DNA of 64,000 nucleotides from Ignavibacteriota bacterium (lineage in GTDB: Bacteria; Bacteroidota; Ignavibacteria; Ignavibacteriales; Melioribacteraceae). The notes beneath the pieces are model-generated. The model ran no database searches. It was not told the DNA's origin and saw only the letters and a program-made list of their open reading frames with translations. Below are positions 17,350-26,396 of this stretch, piece after piece (positions within the stretch are counted from its first letter, which is position 1; every line of letters starts with the position of its first letter). Where the stretch lies: the NCBI GenBank assembly GCA_002698995.1, contig PAAX01000019.1, positions 248,001-312,000 of the forward strand, in the 5' to 3' direction. A program made the translations under genes and the position numbers.

Positions 17350-18261
17350 TTAGCTTGTTATTTTATATATAAAATCAAATAATTCTTTCATCTGTCCATT
17401 GTTTAAAGTAAGTACTTCTGCTTTAAATCCAAGAGTTACAGGATCACTTTGTAATATTTTCACAAAATTATCAAAGCTGTTTACTTCATCAAACTTAAAA
17501 GCATTTGCAATTTTAATTTTATCAACTGCATATTCTCTAAATAACTTGTAGCCACTTTCATCAATATAGTTAATAACATTAAGATCATTAATAATTTGCT
17601 GATTTGTTTCACTTGAAATTAATGAAATCGCTTTCATAACGGGAATTTGATTTGGAGTTTCAGTACCTTCACTTAATTTATATTCAGCATCTAATTGAGC
17701 TATTTCTTCCTCTGTAACAGCAGGATAATCAGCAAAAGTTCTAACGTACTGAATTATTGCTACTCTATTTTGAGGAGCAATATATTCGTAAGCCGCCATT
17801 CCGTTCTGAATAATTCCCACTTGAAGAGTTTTATATAAATCTGTAAAAGTTCTTCCGTTTGTCCAACCTTCAGTTTCATGAAAATTTCTTGGTTTAGGAT
17901 TTAATGCAACACCGGCGGCTCCATCCCCTTTACCATCGGCTCCATGGCATGATTGGCAATTCGCATCATACAATTCTTTGCCGGCAGCAATCAAATCTTG
18001 AGACGGATTTGATAAAGTTGTTAAATCAACTGCGGGCAAAATTCCCCCTTTTTTCTCTTCAATATCCTGCCAAACTCTAATTGAATCTTGCAATAAAACA
18101 GGCTGTTGATTGTATGAAATCTGTCTCAAATTTTTAACATACATTACACCCAGTACAATAAGCAGAAGAAAAAACAATGGGTAAATCCAACCAAACAATC
18201 TTAGTGGATTTTTTATTAAATCTTTAAAGTTAATTTCGTCTTCTAATTTTCTTTTGATCAT
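17350..18261 (-). CDS. Membrane-anchored monoheme cytochrome c
   Basis: This 303-residue protein has one membrane helix at about 25-44 and an exported class I cytochrome c domain. The heme site is CQSCH at 102-106, followed by GADGKGDG and a probable axial methionine in NGMAAYEY. After the heme domain (ending near residue 175) come about 125 residues with no motif I recognise. It lies between actF and the SCO gene, so it may pass electrons from Alternative Complex III to the oxidase CuA site. It is separate from the ActE heme domain, which here is part of the fused ActD-ActE. The role is inferred from position. Confidence 0.85.
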   Translation of the reverse strand: MIKRKLEDEINFKDLIKNPLRLFGWIYPLFFLLLIVLGVMYVKNLRQISYNQQPVLLQDSIRVWQDIEEKKGGILPAVDLTTLSNPSQDLIAAGKELYDANCQSCHGADGKGDGAAGVALNPKPRNFHETEGWTNGRTFTDLYKTLQVGIIQNGMAAYEYIAPQNRVAIIQYVRTFADYPAVTEEEIAQLDAEYKLSEGTETPNQIPVMKAISLISSETNQQIINDLNVINYIDESGYKLFREYAVDKIKIANAFKFDEVNSFDNFVKILQSDPVTLGFKAEVLTLNNGQMKELFDFIYKITS

Positions 18262-18276
18262 AGATAGAACTCAGAA

Positions 18277-19467
18277 TTATAATCTAAAATTTATTCCTCT
18301 TATTAATTTAGGATCACCGACCGGAATTAAGTTTTGTTTGTTTGCTTTCAATCCAAACATTAGTGCAACAATTCCAACAGCTAACAATGGAAATCCTAAT
18401 TCCATCCAGCCGAAAACAATTCCTTCTTTATTGTATGTCGGCATAATTAACCAATACAAATCATAAAAATGGGCAAATAAAATCCAAAGGGACATAAACT
18501 TTAACCTCTTCGGATTCATTTTGGACGGCTGTGATAGTAATCCAAAATACGGTACTACAAAATGAACAATTATTAATCCTATTGAAAATACAATCCAGCT
18601 TCCTTCCCATCTTGCTAAATACCAAAATGTTTCTTCCGGCATATTAGCATAATAAATCAATAAAAACTGACTAAAAGCTATATAAGCCCAGAAGTTTGTA
18701 AATGCAAATAATAATGCTCCAAAACTGTAATAATGATCCTGATTCAAACCTTTAAACAATAATTTTCTCTCATTAAGATAAATCAATAAATAAGTAGTAG
18801 CAGCCAATGCAGCAAGCATAGTTCCGGAGAAATAATAAACACCATAAATTGTTGAAAACCAATGAGGTTCCAGACTCATCATCCAATCAATTGCAGAAAA
18901 AGTAATTGTTAATGCAAAGAAAGGCATAAAAATAGCGGAGATTTTAATATTTTTTTTAGTCAATCCTTGATCTTTGCTGGTATCCTGCTTTTTAGAATTT
19001 TTAGTTAACAAGAAATAGAAAGCAAGCCAAATTAAGAGAAATACAACTATTCTAATTGTAAAAAACTCCAGATTCAAGTATGGTTCTTTTCCTTTTAATA
19101 ACTTATCAGCTTGCACTGCTTCATTGTGAGTCCAATGATATAAATCATGCATATGCATATAAACAGGAATTGCAATAATTGGTATAACAATTAAAACAGA
19201 TGCCAAGAATTCGGTAATTCTTCTAAAAGGAGTACTCCAAACGGCACCGCCCAAATACTCAATTCCAACTAAAAATAACGAACCGAGTCCGATACTTACC
19301 AAAAACATCAAGAGAATTAAATTATTAAATGCTGCCCTTGTTGGATCAATAAAATATCCAATAATAACAATAATTAAACCTATTGCTAAGAGCGCTGTAC
19401 CAATTTTAGTAAAACTACTTGGTAACGGTTTATGTTGATAATCTACATTTGATTGAGATGAACTCAT
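18277..19467 (-). CDS. actF: Alternative Complex III subunit ActF
   Basis: ActF is a polytopic membrane subunit of the quinol:cytochrome c oxidoreductase called Alternative Complex III. The 396-residue protein has about ten helices. Family-like stretches are SVGLGSLFLVGIEYLGGAVWSTP written here as SIGLGSLFLVGIEYLGG near residue 62, TFSAIDWMMSLEPHWFSTIYG near 190, and the WLIMPTYN segment near 345. Such sequences are shared with ActC-like NrfD proteins of the complex. Its start overlaps the end of the fused actD-actE gene by four bases. In the complex ActF lies beside the quinol-oxidising core and is thought to contribute a proton path; that is knowledge from studied complexes, not from this sequence. 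Confidence 0.9.
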   Translation of the reverse strand: MSSSQSNVDYQHKPLPSSFTKIGTALLAIGLIIVIIGYFIDPTRAAFNNLILLMFLVSIGLGSLFLVGIEYLGGAVWSTPFRRITEFLASVLIVIPIIAIPVYMHMHDLYHWTHNEAVQADKLLKGKEPYLNLEFFTIRIVVFLLIWLAFYFLLTKNSKKQDTSKDQGLTKKNIKISAIFMPFFALTITFSAIDWMMSLEPHWFSTIYGVYYFSGTMLAALAATTYLLIYLNERKLLFKGLNQDHYYSFGALLFAFTNFWAYIAFSQFLLIYYANMPEETFWYLARWEGSWIVFSIGLIIVHFVVPYFGLLSQPSKMNPKRLKFMSLWILFAHFYDLYWLIMPTYNKEGIVFGWMELGFPLLAVGIVALMFGLKANKQNLIPVGDPKLIRGINFRL

Positions 19468-20603
19468 TTTAAATCAGACTCCTTAGCGTTTTTAGATCTT
19501 TCTAAAGCCCTTACATAAAGTACTGTTGCCCATTTTTCTTCCCTTGTAAGCTGAGAAGAATACGAAGGCATAATATTTTGTCCCATTGTAATAACATGAA
19601 AAATTCTTCCATCAGACCAATTTCTTACTTTTTCACTGTGGAGACTAGGAGGATTTGGAAACTGTCCTCTAAGTCTGCTGTCACCGTCACCAAAATCACC
19701 ATGACAAGGTGAACAATAAGTATCATATTTTTTCTTACCTAAAGCAAGATTTTTTTCAGTTGGAACGAGCGGATTTAATAAAACTTCACCGGCTAATTCC
19801 GGTTCATTTGGAAATTCATAAGGCATAAATCCTCTTGCTACCGTTCCGGCAACAGGTGCTCTTACACCAAATTCATCCGGAAAAACTGAAGATTTTTCTT
19901 GGACTGTCAATTTATCCTGGTACATCATCCAATTAAAAGGAACCATAAACATCAATTTGTTTAGTGTGAAGTATGTTATACCGGACACTAAAATAAAGGT
20001 TAAAGCTAATCCACCAATGAATTTTTTATCATAAATTTTTGGTGAAGCATTTATATCTTCCATATCATAATAAACCGGTTCAACATCCTTTGCATGCAAT
20101 GATGCAAAAAATACTTTAACTTCATCTTCATTAAATTTAGGATCATCTGCCTGAATAATAAGTCCATATTTATCCGAAGATACTTTTTTCATGTAACTAG
20201 TATCATGCAGCGGATGAGCATTGTTCGGAAATTTAAAGAAGAAAAAGAGCATTGTTGAAACTGTACCAATTGCGGCAGCCAAAACAGTAACTTCAAACAT
20301 TATAGGGATATATTTAGGAAAAGCAAAAAACGGCTTACCTCCAACCGTAATCGGGTAATCAATTGCCGCCATCCAATACATTACAAACAAAGCAGTTAAA
20401 GTTCCGGAAAGACCGAATACCAATGCTGCATAGCCCAATTTAGATGGTTCTAAATTCATTGCTTTGGGCATACCATGAATTGGATAAGGTGTATTTACAT
20501 CAAATTTAGTATATCCGGCTTCAACAGTTTTTTCTGCTGCATGAATAATTTCATCCGGTGTATCAAAAATGCCTGAATATGAATGTAAAATCTTTTCACT
20601 CAT
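19464..20603 (-). CDS. actDE: Fused ActD-ActE: DUF3341 subunit plus cytochrome c
   Basis: This 379-residue protein joins two Alternative Complex III subunits that are usually separate. Residues 1 to about 180 match ActD (DUF3341), with the aromatic pair of helices near 57-80 and 100-124, and the HPLHDTSYMKKVSSDKYGL segment. A linker leads to a third helix at about 196-215, and then ActE, a cytochrome c domain with CSPCH at 297-301 and a likely axial methionine in NIMPSYSSQ near 340. The frame is continuous and the length equals the sum of both subunits, so this is a true fusion and not a sequencing error. The gene overlaps actF by four bases and follows actC by two. Confidence 0.92.
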   Translation of the reverse strand: MSEKILHSYSGIFDTPDEIIHAAEKTVEAGYTKFDVNTPYPIHGMPKAMNLEPSKLGYAALVFGLSGTLTALFVMYWMAAIDYPITVGGKPFFAFPKYIPIMFEVTVLAAAIGTVSTMLFFFFKFPNNAHPLHDTSYMKKVSSDKYGLIIQADDPKFNEDEVKVFFASLHAKDVEPVYYDMEDINASPKIYDKKFIGGLALTFILVSGITYFTLNKLMFMVPFNWMMYQDKLTVQEKSSVFPDEFGVRAPVAGTVARGFMPYEFPNEPELAGEVLLNPLVPTEKNLALGKKKYDTYCSPCHGDFGDGDSRLRGQFPNPPSLHSEKVRNWSDGRIFHVITMGQNIMPSYSSQLTREEKWATVLYVRALERSKNAKESDLK

Positions 20604-20605
20604 GA

Positions 20606-21976
20606 TTAATGATCCTTGTGACTAGGCTGTGCACCATCAACAACAGCTTTTACTTCTGCTATTGATACCACAGGTAAAGTCTTTGTAAATAATAACAATA
20701 ATGTAAAGAATAAACCAAAACTACCAATCAAAATTGCAAAGTCGGTTAATGTTGGAGTATAATAAGCCCAGCTTGAAGGTAAAAAATCTCTTGATAAAGA
20801 AGTAACTGTAATAACAAATCTTTCAAACCACATACCCACATTAACAAAAACTGCAACTACAAACATAACAGGAATTGATCTTCTAATTTTTTTGAACCAG
20901 AATAATTGAGGTGAAATTACATTACACGAAACCATTATCCAGTATGCCCAAGCATAAGGTCCAAATGCTCTGTTTACAAACGCAAATTGTTCAGGTTGAA
21001 CTCCACTGTACCAAGCAATGAAAAATTCCATTCCGTATGCATAACCAACAAGCATTCCGGTCAGCAGAATAATTTTGTTCATCTTTTCTAAAGTATCAAG
21101 AGTAATAATATGCTCATAATTGAAAATTTTTCTAATAAATATCAATACATTTTGAACCATCGCAAAACCGGAGAATACTGCACCGGCAACAAAGTAAGGT
21201 GGGAAAATTGTAGTATGCCAGCCAGGGATAATTGATACTGCAAAGTCAAAACTAACAATAGTATGAACTGAAAGAACAAGCGGAGTAGCAAATCCAGCAA
21301 GAATTAAATAGACCATTTCATAATGCTGCCAATGACGGTTAGAATGTCTCCATCCTAAACTGAATACAGAATAGATAATCTTTTTAATTTTATTTGAAGT
21401 TCTATCTCGTAAAGTTGCAAAATCGGGAATCAATCCAACATACCAGAAAATTAATGAAACTGTAAAATATGTTGAAACCGCAAAAACGTCCCATAACAAG
21501 GGAGAAGTAAAGTTAACCCATAAAGAATGCTGATTAGGATAAGGCATTAAATAGCCTGCTAACCAAGGACGACCAACGTGAATTGCAGGAAAAATCATTG
21601 CTGTCATAACAGCAAATATTGTCATACCTTCTGCAAATCTTGCAATACCGGTTCTCCATTTTTGTCTAAATAAGAATAAAATAGCAGAAATTAAGGTTCC
21701 GGCATGACCAATACCCACCCAAAAAACAAAGTTAACAATAGGAAATCCCCATCCAACTGGATTATTATTTCCCCACAAACCGGTTCCGTAATAGAATGAT
21801 AAGGCTAATCCAATTACACCAATGCCCAGCATTGAAATTGTAACTGCCAGTGCCATATAATATTTTTTATCAGGTTTGCTGTCTAATGGTTTAATTATGG
21901 CATCGTCAATAGATCTTAACGGCGGTTTTCCTTCAACAACCGATAATTCTTGTGAATAATCGATAGTGCTTGACAC
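20606..21976 (-). CDS. actC: Alternative Complex III subunit ActC (NrfD/PsrC-like)
   Basis: ActC is the quinol-binding membrane subunit of Alternative Complex III. The 456-residue protein has about ten helices, with the family pattern [22 protein letters not shown] near residue 85 (reading [14 protein letters not shown] here), [17 protein letters not shown] near 135, and a conserved [19 protein letters not shown] near 245. The histidines and aspartate in these segments are typical quinone-site residues of NrfD-like proteins. The GTG start overlaps the actB stop by one base (TAGTG) and has GAGGA upstream. It is the partner of the Fe-S domain of ActB. Confidence 0.94.
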   Translation of the reverse strand: MSSTIDYSQELSVVEGKPPLRSIDDAIIKPLDSKPDKKYYMALAVTISMLGIGVIGLALSFYYGTGLWGNNNPVGWGFPIVNFVFWVGIGHAGTLISAILFLFRQKWRTGIARFAEGMTIFAVMTAMIFPAIHVGRPWLAGYLMPYPNQHSLWVNFTSPLLWDVFAVSTYFTVSLIFWYVGLIPDFATLRDRTSNKIKKIIYSVFSLGWRHSNRHWQHYEMVYLILAGFATPLVLSVHTIVSFDFAVSIIPGWHTTIFPPYFVAGAVFSGFAMVQNVLIFIRKIFNYEHIITLDTLEKMNKIILLTGMLVGYAYGMEFFIAWYSGVQPEQFAFVNRAFGPYAWAYWIMVSCNVISPQLFWFKKIRRSIPVMFVVAVFVNVGMWFERFVITVTSLSRDFLPSSWAYYTPTLTDFAILIGSFGLFFTLLLLFTKTLPVVSIAEVKAVVDGAQPSHKDH

Positions 21977-24900
21977 TAAACTTCCTCCGAATGTGTATTT
22001 CTAAGTTTTGCTAAATAAGTTACATTTGGTCTAACATTTAGAACTTCTAAAACATGATAACCTAATTCGTGATTTCTATATTTGTAGAGTTTAGAATTTT
22101 TATCATTTGAATCGCCAAAAACAATTGCATCTGTTGGACAAGCTTGCTGACAAGCTGTCGTAACCATATCACCAGTAAGTGGTTTATTCTCTCTTATAGC
22201 ATCTTCTCTTGCTTCCATAATTCTTTGCACACAGAATGTACATTTTTCCATTACTCCTCTAGAACGAACCGTTACTTCAGGATTATGTGCTAAAGCGGAA
22301 ACATCGTTTTGATAATATGCATTTGCAAAATGATCACGGAAATTATAGAAGTTAAATCTTCTCACTTTATAAGGACAGTTATTTGCGCAGTATCTTGTTC
22401 CAACACATCTATTGTAAGCCATTTGGTTTAAACCATCTGTACTATGGTTGGTAGCATTTACCGGACAAACATTCTCGCATGGTGCATTATCGCAGTGCTG
22501 ACATAACATCGGTTGATTGCTTACAATCGGCTCTTCAGGAGTACCGCTGTAATATCGATCTAATCTAATCCACTGCATTTCTCTTCCGGTAAGAACTTGA
22601 TCCTTACCGACTACAGGAACGTTATTTTCAACATTACAAGCTGTAACACAAGTACCACAGCTTAAACATTTATTTAGATCAATAGCCATTCCCCATTTAA
22701 GTCCAGTATATTCCGGCCCTTTGGTAATATCAAAGTTTTCGTATTTATACTTATCTAAAAATCTATTGTCTTTTTGATATTCTTTTACTGTTCCTTCTTG
22801 TATGATTTTTCTTTTTCTATGAAAATCTTTTACAAAAGTATCATCTAATGAATGATGTTCTTGTGTTGATGCTAATTTGTAAGTTCCATCTGCTTTTGAA
22901 ACATTTACGTCAAAGAAATATCCTTTTCCATTTAACAGAATATTTGCATTTGTACCCGTATTTTTTCCGGAATCACTTATTACTTCTCTACCGTAGCCAA
23001 GTTCAACTGCAATTAAATTATCTGCCATTCCAGGCTGAACAATAACAGGAAGTTTTACATTTTTACCATCAGTAGTAACTTCTACTAAATCATTCATTTC
23101 TACATCTAATGATTTTGCAGTAAGAGGTGAAACTGCCGCAAAATTATCCCATGCTACTTTAGTAACCGGATGAGGCATTTCCTGAAGCCAGCCATTACCG
23201 GCAAATTTACCATCACCAATGTAATAGCTCTTCTGAAGGTGAACTAAATATTCAGAATTATTTTTATTTTCAACTTTTATGTCTGATACTGCAGAATAGT
23301 TAAACTGATTTGCTGAGGTTTCATTGTTTAATTGAACTGCTCCATCATGAAGTGATGCAAACCAAAATCTATCGAATGCAGCAGGAGTATTTAACCTTGA
23401 ATAAACATTTTCCTTAAAACTATTTTTTAGATATTGATGATAAGCATCATCAGAATACGCTTCTGAATGACCATTTACCCAAGTAAGAATAATATTTTCT
23501 TTTTGTCTTGTATCAAAAATCGGATTAATAACCGGCTGCTGCAATGAGATCAAATTACTTCTGCTATTGTAATCTCCCCAGCTTTCAAGTGCATGATTTA
23601 TTGGAAGTACATAATTAGAAACTGATGATGTTTCATTTTCCGAATCAACTAAAGAAATTTTTGTTTCTACTTCATTTATAAATGAAGCCGATAAATCAAA
23701 AACCGGATTGGCTTCAGCATTAATTACAACAGAAACAGTTTTGTTTTTAATTTTAGATTCTAACTCTTTCCAATCAGCTTTTGAGGAATTTTTTATTAGT
23801 TCATTATTAATCGAATTGTTATCATAAAGTGCTGAATTTTCTAAAACATCATTCAAGTAATTCACAAGAATATGAGTTTCTTCAGATAATGAATTACCGG
23901 CTAAAACAATTGATTTACCTTGGTTATTTAATAAATCTTGAACTAATGTAGAATATTTTTCTTGATCAAATCCATATTTTGTACAGAAATCTTTACCTGA
24001 GTATGATTTAGAATATAAAGATTTTCCATTCTTATTTGTGATTTCTGTAATTAAAGAAAGTACAAAATCTTTTTGATAATCAGGACGAAGTCTGAACCTA
24101 TAATCAGCATTCATTCCGGTTAAACTCATCATTCCTTCAACAACATAAAGTCTGTTAAACTCTATTGATTGCATTACATCTCTTTTTCCAGCATACTTTC
24201 TGGCTGCTTCAATATAATTTCCTTCTTTACCTAAGAAATCAGATTCTAAAGATAGAATAATATTTGCTTCATCCAACTTTAGAGACGGATAATTTCTTGA
24301 TCCGTATGATTTTTCCCAAGCATTTCTCTTATTCAAATCATCAAACATTTCGTAAGAGTAAATCTTCAATGTCTTATACTTTGTTTTAAGTTCAGTTAAA
24401 AGATTTTTATAAGTCGGTGAAGTAACCGTTTTCGTAATCAGAGCAATTTCTTTTCCATCTGAAACCGCTTTATTCAAAATATCTATAATTTCAGAATCGA
24501 TTGATTTCCAATCAACTTTTCTTCTGTTTTTGTGAGCTCCGGAAAGTCTATCAGGATCATAAAGATTTAGAATGCTTGCCTCACCGGTTGCACAAATTTT
24601 ACCTTTGTTAATTGGATTGTCAGGATTACCATCTAATTTGATCGGTCTTCCTTCACGTGTTTTAACTAAAACACCGCAATTGTTTGAACACCCTGTACAA
24701 GTTGATGCATAAAAATTTGGTTTACCAGGTATAATTCCTTCAGGTCTCTTATTGTAGGCAATAATTTCCCCTTTATCCTGGTAATCTGAACATGCTGTTG
24801 CAGTAAATGCAGCGGAAGCGGTTAATAGAGCTAAGAAATTTCTTCTTGAAATCGGAGATAATTCAGAAGGATTAAAATCTTCGGTTACACCATCAGCAAA

Positions 24901-24990
24901 TTCATTTGACTTTGACTTTAAAACATCGGGATCGTTATAATATTCCTTTAAGCTCTTCCAGAAATTTTTATCATTTTTTGTCTTAGACAT
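21976..24990 (-). CDS. actB: Alternative Complex III subunit ActB, Tat-exported
   Basis: ActB (1004 residues) has an N-terminal MoCo-extended Tat region with [15 protein letters not shown] at 48-62, a molybdopterin-oxidoreductase-like domain (about 95-740) and a ferredoxin-like four-cluster domain (about 760-960). The latter has [35 protein letters not shown] and CTFCVQRI with ACQQAC, enough cysteines for all four clusters. The first domain also keeps C98, C101, C105 and C133 in the order C-x2-C-x3-C-x27-C, the Fe-S pattern of true molybdo-enzymes. From memory, most ActB proteins have lost these. In studied complexes the domain binds no molybdenum; whether it does here cannot be told. The N-terminus directs periplasmic placement, and tatC lies nearby at 27374. 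Confidence 0.95.
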   Translation of the reverse strand: MSKTKNDKNFWKSLKEYYNDPDVLKSKSNEFADGVTEDFNPSELSPISRRNFLALLTASAAFTATACSDYQDKGEIIAYNKRPEGIIPGKPNFYASTCTGCSNNCGVLVKTREGRPIKLDGNPDNPINKGKICATGEASILNLYDPDRLSGAHKNRRKVDWKSIDSEIIDILNKAVSDGKEIALITKTVTSPTYKNLLTELKTKYKTLKIYSYEMFDDLNKRNAWEKSYGSRNYPSLKLDEANIILSLESDFLGKEGNYIEAARKYAGKRDVMQSIEFNRLYVVEGMMSLTGMNADYRFRLRPDYQKDFVLSLITEITNKNGKSLYSKSYSGKDFCTKYGFDQEKYSTLVQDLLNNQGKSIVLAGNSLSEETHILVNYLNDVLENSALYDNNSINNELIKNSSKADWKELESKIKNKTVSVVINAEANPVFDLSASFINEVETKISLVDSENETSSVSNYVLPINHALESWGDYNSRSNLISLQQPVINPIFDTRQKENIILTWVNGHSEAYSDDAYHQYLKNSFKENVYSRLNTPAAFDRFWFASLHDGAVQLNNETSANQFNYSAVSDIKVENKNNSEYLVHLQKSYYIGDGKFAGNGWLQEMPHPVTKVAWDNFAAVSPLTAKSLDVEMNDLVEVTTDGKNVKLPVIVQPGMADNLIAVELGYGREVISDSGKNTGTNANILLNGKGYFFDVNVSKADGTYKLASTQEHHSLDDTFVKDFHRKRKIIQEGTVKEYQKDNRFLDKYKYENFDITKGPEYTGLKWGMAIDLNKCLSCGTCVTACNVENNVPVVGKDQVLTGREMQWIRLDRYYSGTPEEPIVSNQPMLCQHCDNAPCENVCPVNATNHSTDGLNQMAYNRCVGTRYCANNCPYKVRRFNFYNFRDHFANAYYQNDVSALAHNPEVTVRSRGVMEKCTFCVQRIMEAREDAIRENKPLTGDMVTTACQQACPTDAIVFGDSNDKNSKLYKYRNHELGYHVLEVLNVRPNVTYLAKLRNTHSEEV

Positions 24991-24996
24991 ATTTAC

Positions 24997-25173
24997 CTAT
25001 CTACTTCTTTTAACAGCTTGGTTATGAATTTTTACTTTACTTACTGAATTAACATTACCTTTTCTATTACCGGCAATCAGCTTTACTGGAAAAGAATTTA
25101 AAACTGAAATACCAATAGCACCTAATGTTATATTCTTAAAAAATCTTCTTCTATTTTGAATTTTCATTTTCAT
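24997..25173 (-). CDS. Small protein with a twin-arginine signal
   Basis: This 58-residue ORF lies between actA and actB with gaps of 8 and 6 bases, on the same strand. It begins MKMKIQNRRRFFKN, a good match to the Tat consensus (R-R-x-F-x-K), followed by a hydrophobic stretch LGAIGISVLNSF and a basic, mostly polar tail. ATG 25173 has AAAAGGGAT just upstream; a longer in-frame start at 25194 would lie inside actA and lacks such a site. There are no cysteines, so it binds no heme or cluster by itself. It resembles in build the tiny Tat-signal proteins found near formate dehydrogenase genes. It may be an assembly or structural factor of the complex, but the function is not known. Confidence 0.65.
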   Translation of the reverse strand: MKMKIQNRRRFFKNITLGAIGISVLNSFPVKLIAGNRKGNVNSVSKVKIHNQAVKRSR

Positions 25174-25181
25174 TATCCCTT

Positions 25182-25751
25182 TTAACGATGACAAGCAGCG
25201 CAGTTATCAGGACCTTTTTTAACATTTTCTAAATAAGGAAGTTGTTCTTCCGGATTTCTATGGCAATCCAAGCATGCAGTCATTGTAAACGGTTTTACCT
25301 GCTCAATAACATCCATTTCTTGAACATTACCATGACAACTTTCACATGTTATTCCCGCATTAACATGAACCGAATGGTTAAAGTAAGCATAATCCGGTAC
25401 CTTGTGAACTCGTTTCCAAGGTAAAGGTTTACCTTCTTCATAATACTGAGTTAGTTTAATAATTTCAGGTTTGTTTTTTCTAGCAACTGCATGACAATTC
25501 ATACAAGTATTTACAGAAGGCACAATTGCATGTCTTCCTTTTTCAACACCAACATGGCAATATTGACAATCAATAGCCATTTGTCCGGCATGAAGTTTAT
25601 GAGAGAATTTAATTGGCTGCTCGGGTGCATAACCAACTCCATCTCTCTCTGCCCGCGAAACATAAAATGTTATAACAAATGATGCAGCTATTACAAAGAG
25701 CATTAGTGGAAGACGTATTTTAAGCGTGTAATCTAGTAGAGACTTTTTCAT
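25182..25751 (-). CDS. actA: Alternative Complex III pentaheme cytochrome ActA
   Basis: ActA is the multiheme cytochrome c of Alternative Complex III, anchored by one N-terminal helix (about 13-31) with the hemes in the periplasm. Five CxxCH sites are visible in 189 residues: CQYCH (62-66), CMNCH (83-87), CESCH (136-140), CLDCH (160-164) and CAACH (184-188, two residues from the end). Distal histidine ligands are plentiful, for example in KFSHKLHAG and FNHSVHVNAG. It is the first gene of the cluster, with AAAGGG before its ATG and a 219-base AT-rich upstream region (25752-25970) that must hold the main promoter. Confidence 0.95.
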   Translation of the reverse strand: MKKSLLDYTLKIRLPLMLFVIAASFVITFYVSRAERDGVGYAPEQPIKFSHKLHAGQMAIDCQYCHVGVEKGRHAIVPSVNTCMNCHAVARKNKPEIIKLTQYYEEGKPLPWKRVHKVPDYAYFNHSVHVNAGITCESCHGNVQEMDVIEQVKPFTMTACLDCHRNPEEQLPYLENVKKGPDNCAACHR

Positions 25752-25829
25752 TTTTCCCTTTAAAGAAAATACATCAACTTGATTTTTTATTGGTAAGTGA
25801 TATTTTAATTTTTTTGAAAAGCTTCAATG

Positions 25830-25894
25830 TTAGCAATACCTAATTTTATTAGCAAAAAAAATAATTTAGATAAAAGGTATAAATAAATTGCTAA
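25830..25894. promoter_or_regulatory. Three copies of TTAGCAA upstream of actA
   Basis: In the 219-base gap before actA the heptamer TTAGCAA occurs at 25830-25836 and 25849-25855, and its reverse complement TTGCTAA at 25888-25894. The centres are 19 and 39 bases apart. Three copies in 65 bases could be a regulator binding array for the respiratory cluster, but the motif is AT-rich and no matching regulator is known to me. No convincing -35/-10 pair stands out in this gap. Confidence 0.25.
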
Positions 25895-25970
25895 ACCCAA
25901 AAACGAAAAATAAGAATTAAGAAGAAAAATCCAAACTAATAAAATACTTTTTGTAGTTTTTTTTCAATAT

Positions 25971-26378
25971 TTAATATTGAGTTTCGGTTGTTACAGAGCC
26001 GTCTAAATTAAAAACTCTTTTAAATAACAGTATACCTTTTTTATAATATTCCTCACAGCTTACCGCGCCATTGTCATGATATCGTTTTGATAAACCTTCC
26101 AATGCACCTTCTCTATAGAACTCTTTCGCTTTTATTTTTCCATTTTGAAAATAATAATTAGATATTCCGTCAAGCTTGTAGTTTTTATAATTACATTCAG
26201 CTTTTATTTTTCCGTTTTCGTAATAGTAAACTACTTTTCCCTCTTTAATTTTTTTGGGAGATTCACCAATATTTACCCTATAAACTACGGAAGGCTGCTC
26301 ATTTAAATTCGGAGTTGAATTTAAAATCTTAACTTTCAGAAAATTCTTAATTCTTTTGCTGATTGAATATATTATCAT
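25971..26378 (-). CDS. MORN-repeat (YwqK-like) protein
   Basis: This 135-residue protein has about four repeats of the MORN_2 kind, with cores such as VVYYYENGKIKAECNY, SNYYFQNGKIKAKEFY and SKRYHDNGAVSCEEYY, each about 22 residues long, from residue 45 on. Proteins with these repeats are often labelled YwqK-family antitoxins, but that label rarely reflects a tested role, and there is no toxin gene next to it. The first 25 residues (MIIYSISKRIKNFLKVKIL) are basic and amphipathic, without a clear signal peptide. It is the last gene of the glgA-to-MORN run, 18 bases after the prenyl synthase. Function unknown. Confidence 0.75.
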   Translation of the reverse strand: MIIYSISKRIKNFLKVKILNSTPNLNEQPSVVYRVNIGESPKKIKEGKVVYYYENGKIKAECNYKNYKLDGISNYYFQNGKIKAKEFYREGALEGLSKRYHDNGAVSCEEYYKKGILLFKRVFNLDGSVTTETQY

Positions 26379-26396
26379 TTACTTGCCGGGCAAGAT

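Noticed and set aside
25814-25827. Palindrome-like TTGAA-AAGC-TTCAA in the gap before actA as an operator
   Set aside because: Five-bp arms in AT-rich DNA are expected by chance; no second copy was seen.
25965-25985. Short palindrome CAATATTTAATATTG at the end of the MORN gene as a terminator
   Set aside because: It is AT-only in its core, and the minus strand continues with an A run and not a T run.
25971-26378. The MORN-repeat protein as an antitoxin
   Set aside because: The YwqK antitoxin label is common for this repeat type, but no toxin gene lies beside it and the gene sits at the end of a housekeeping run.
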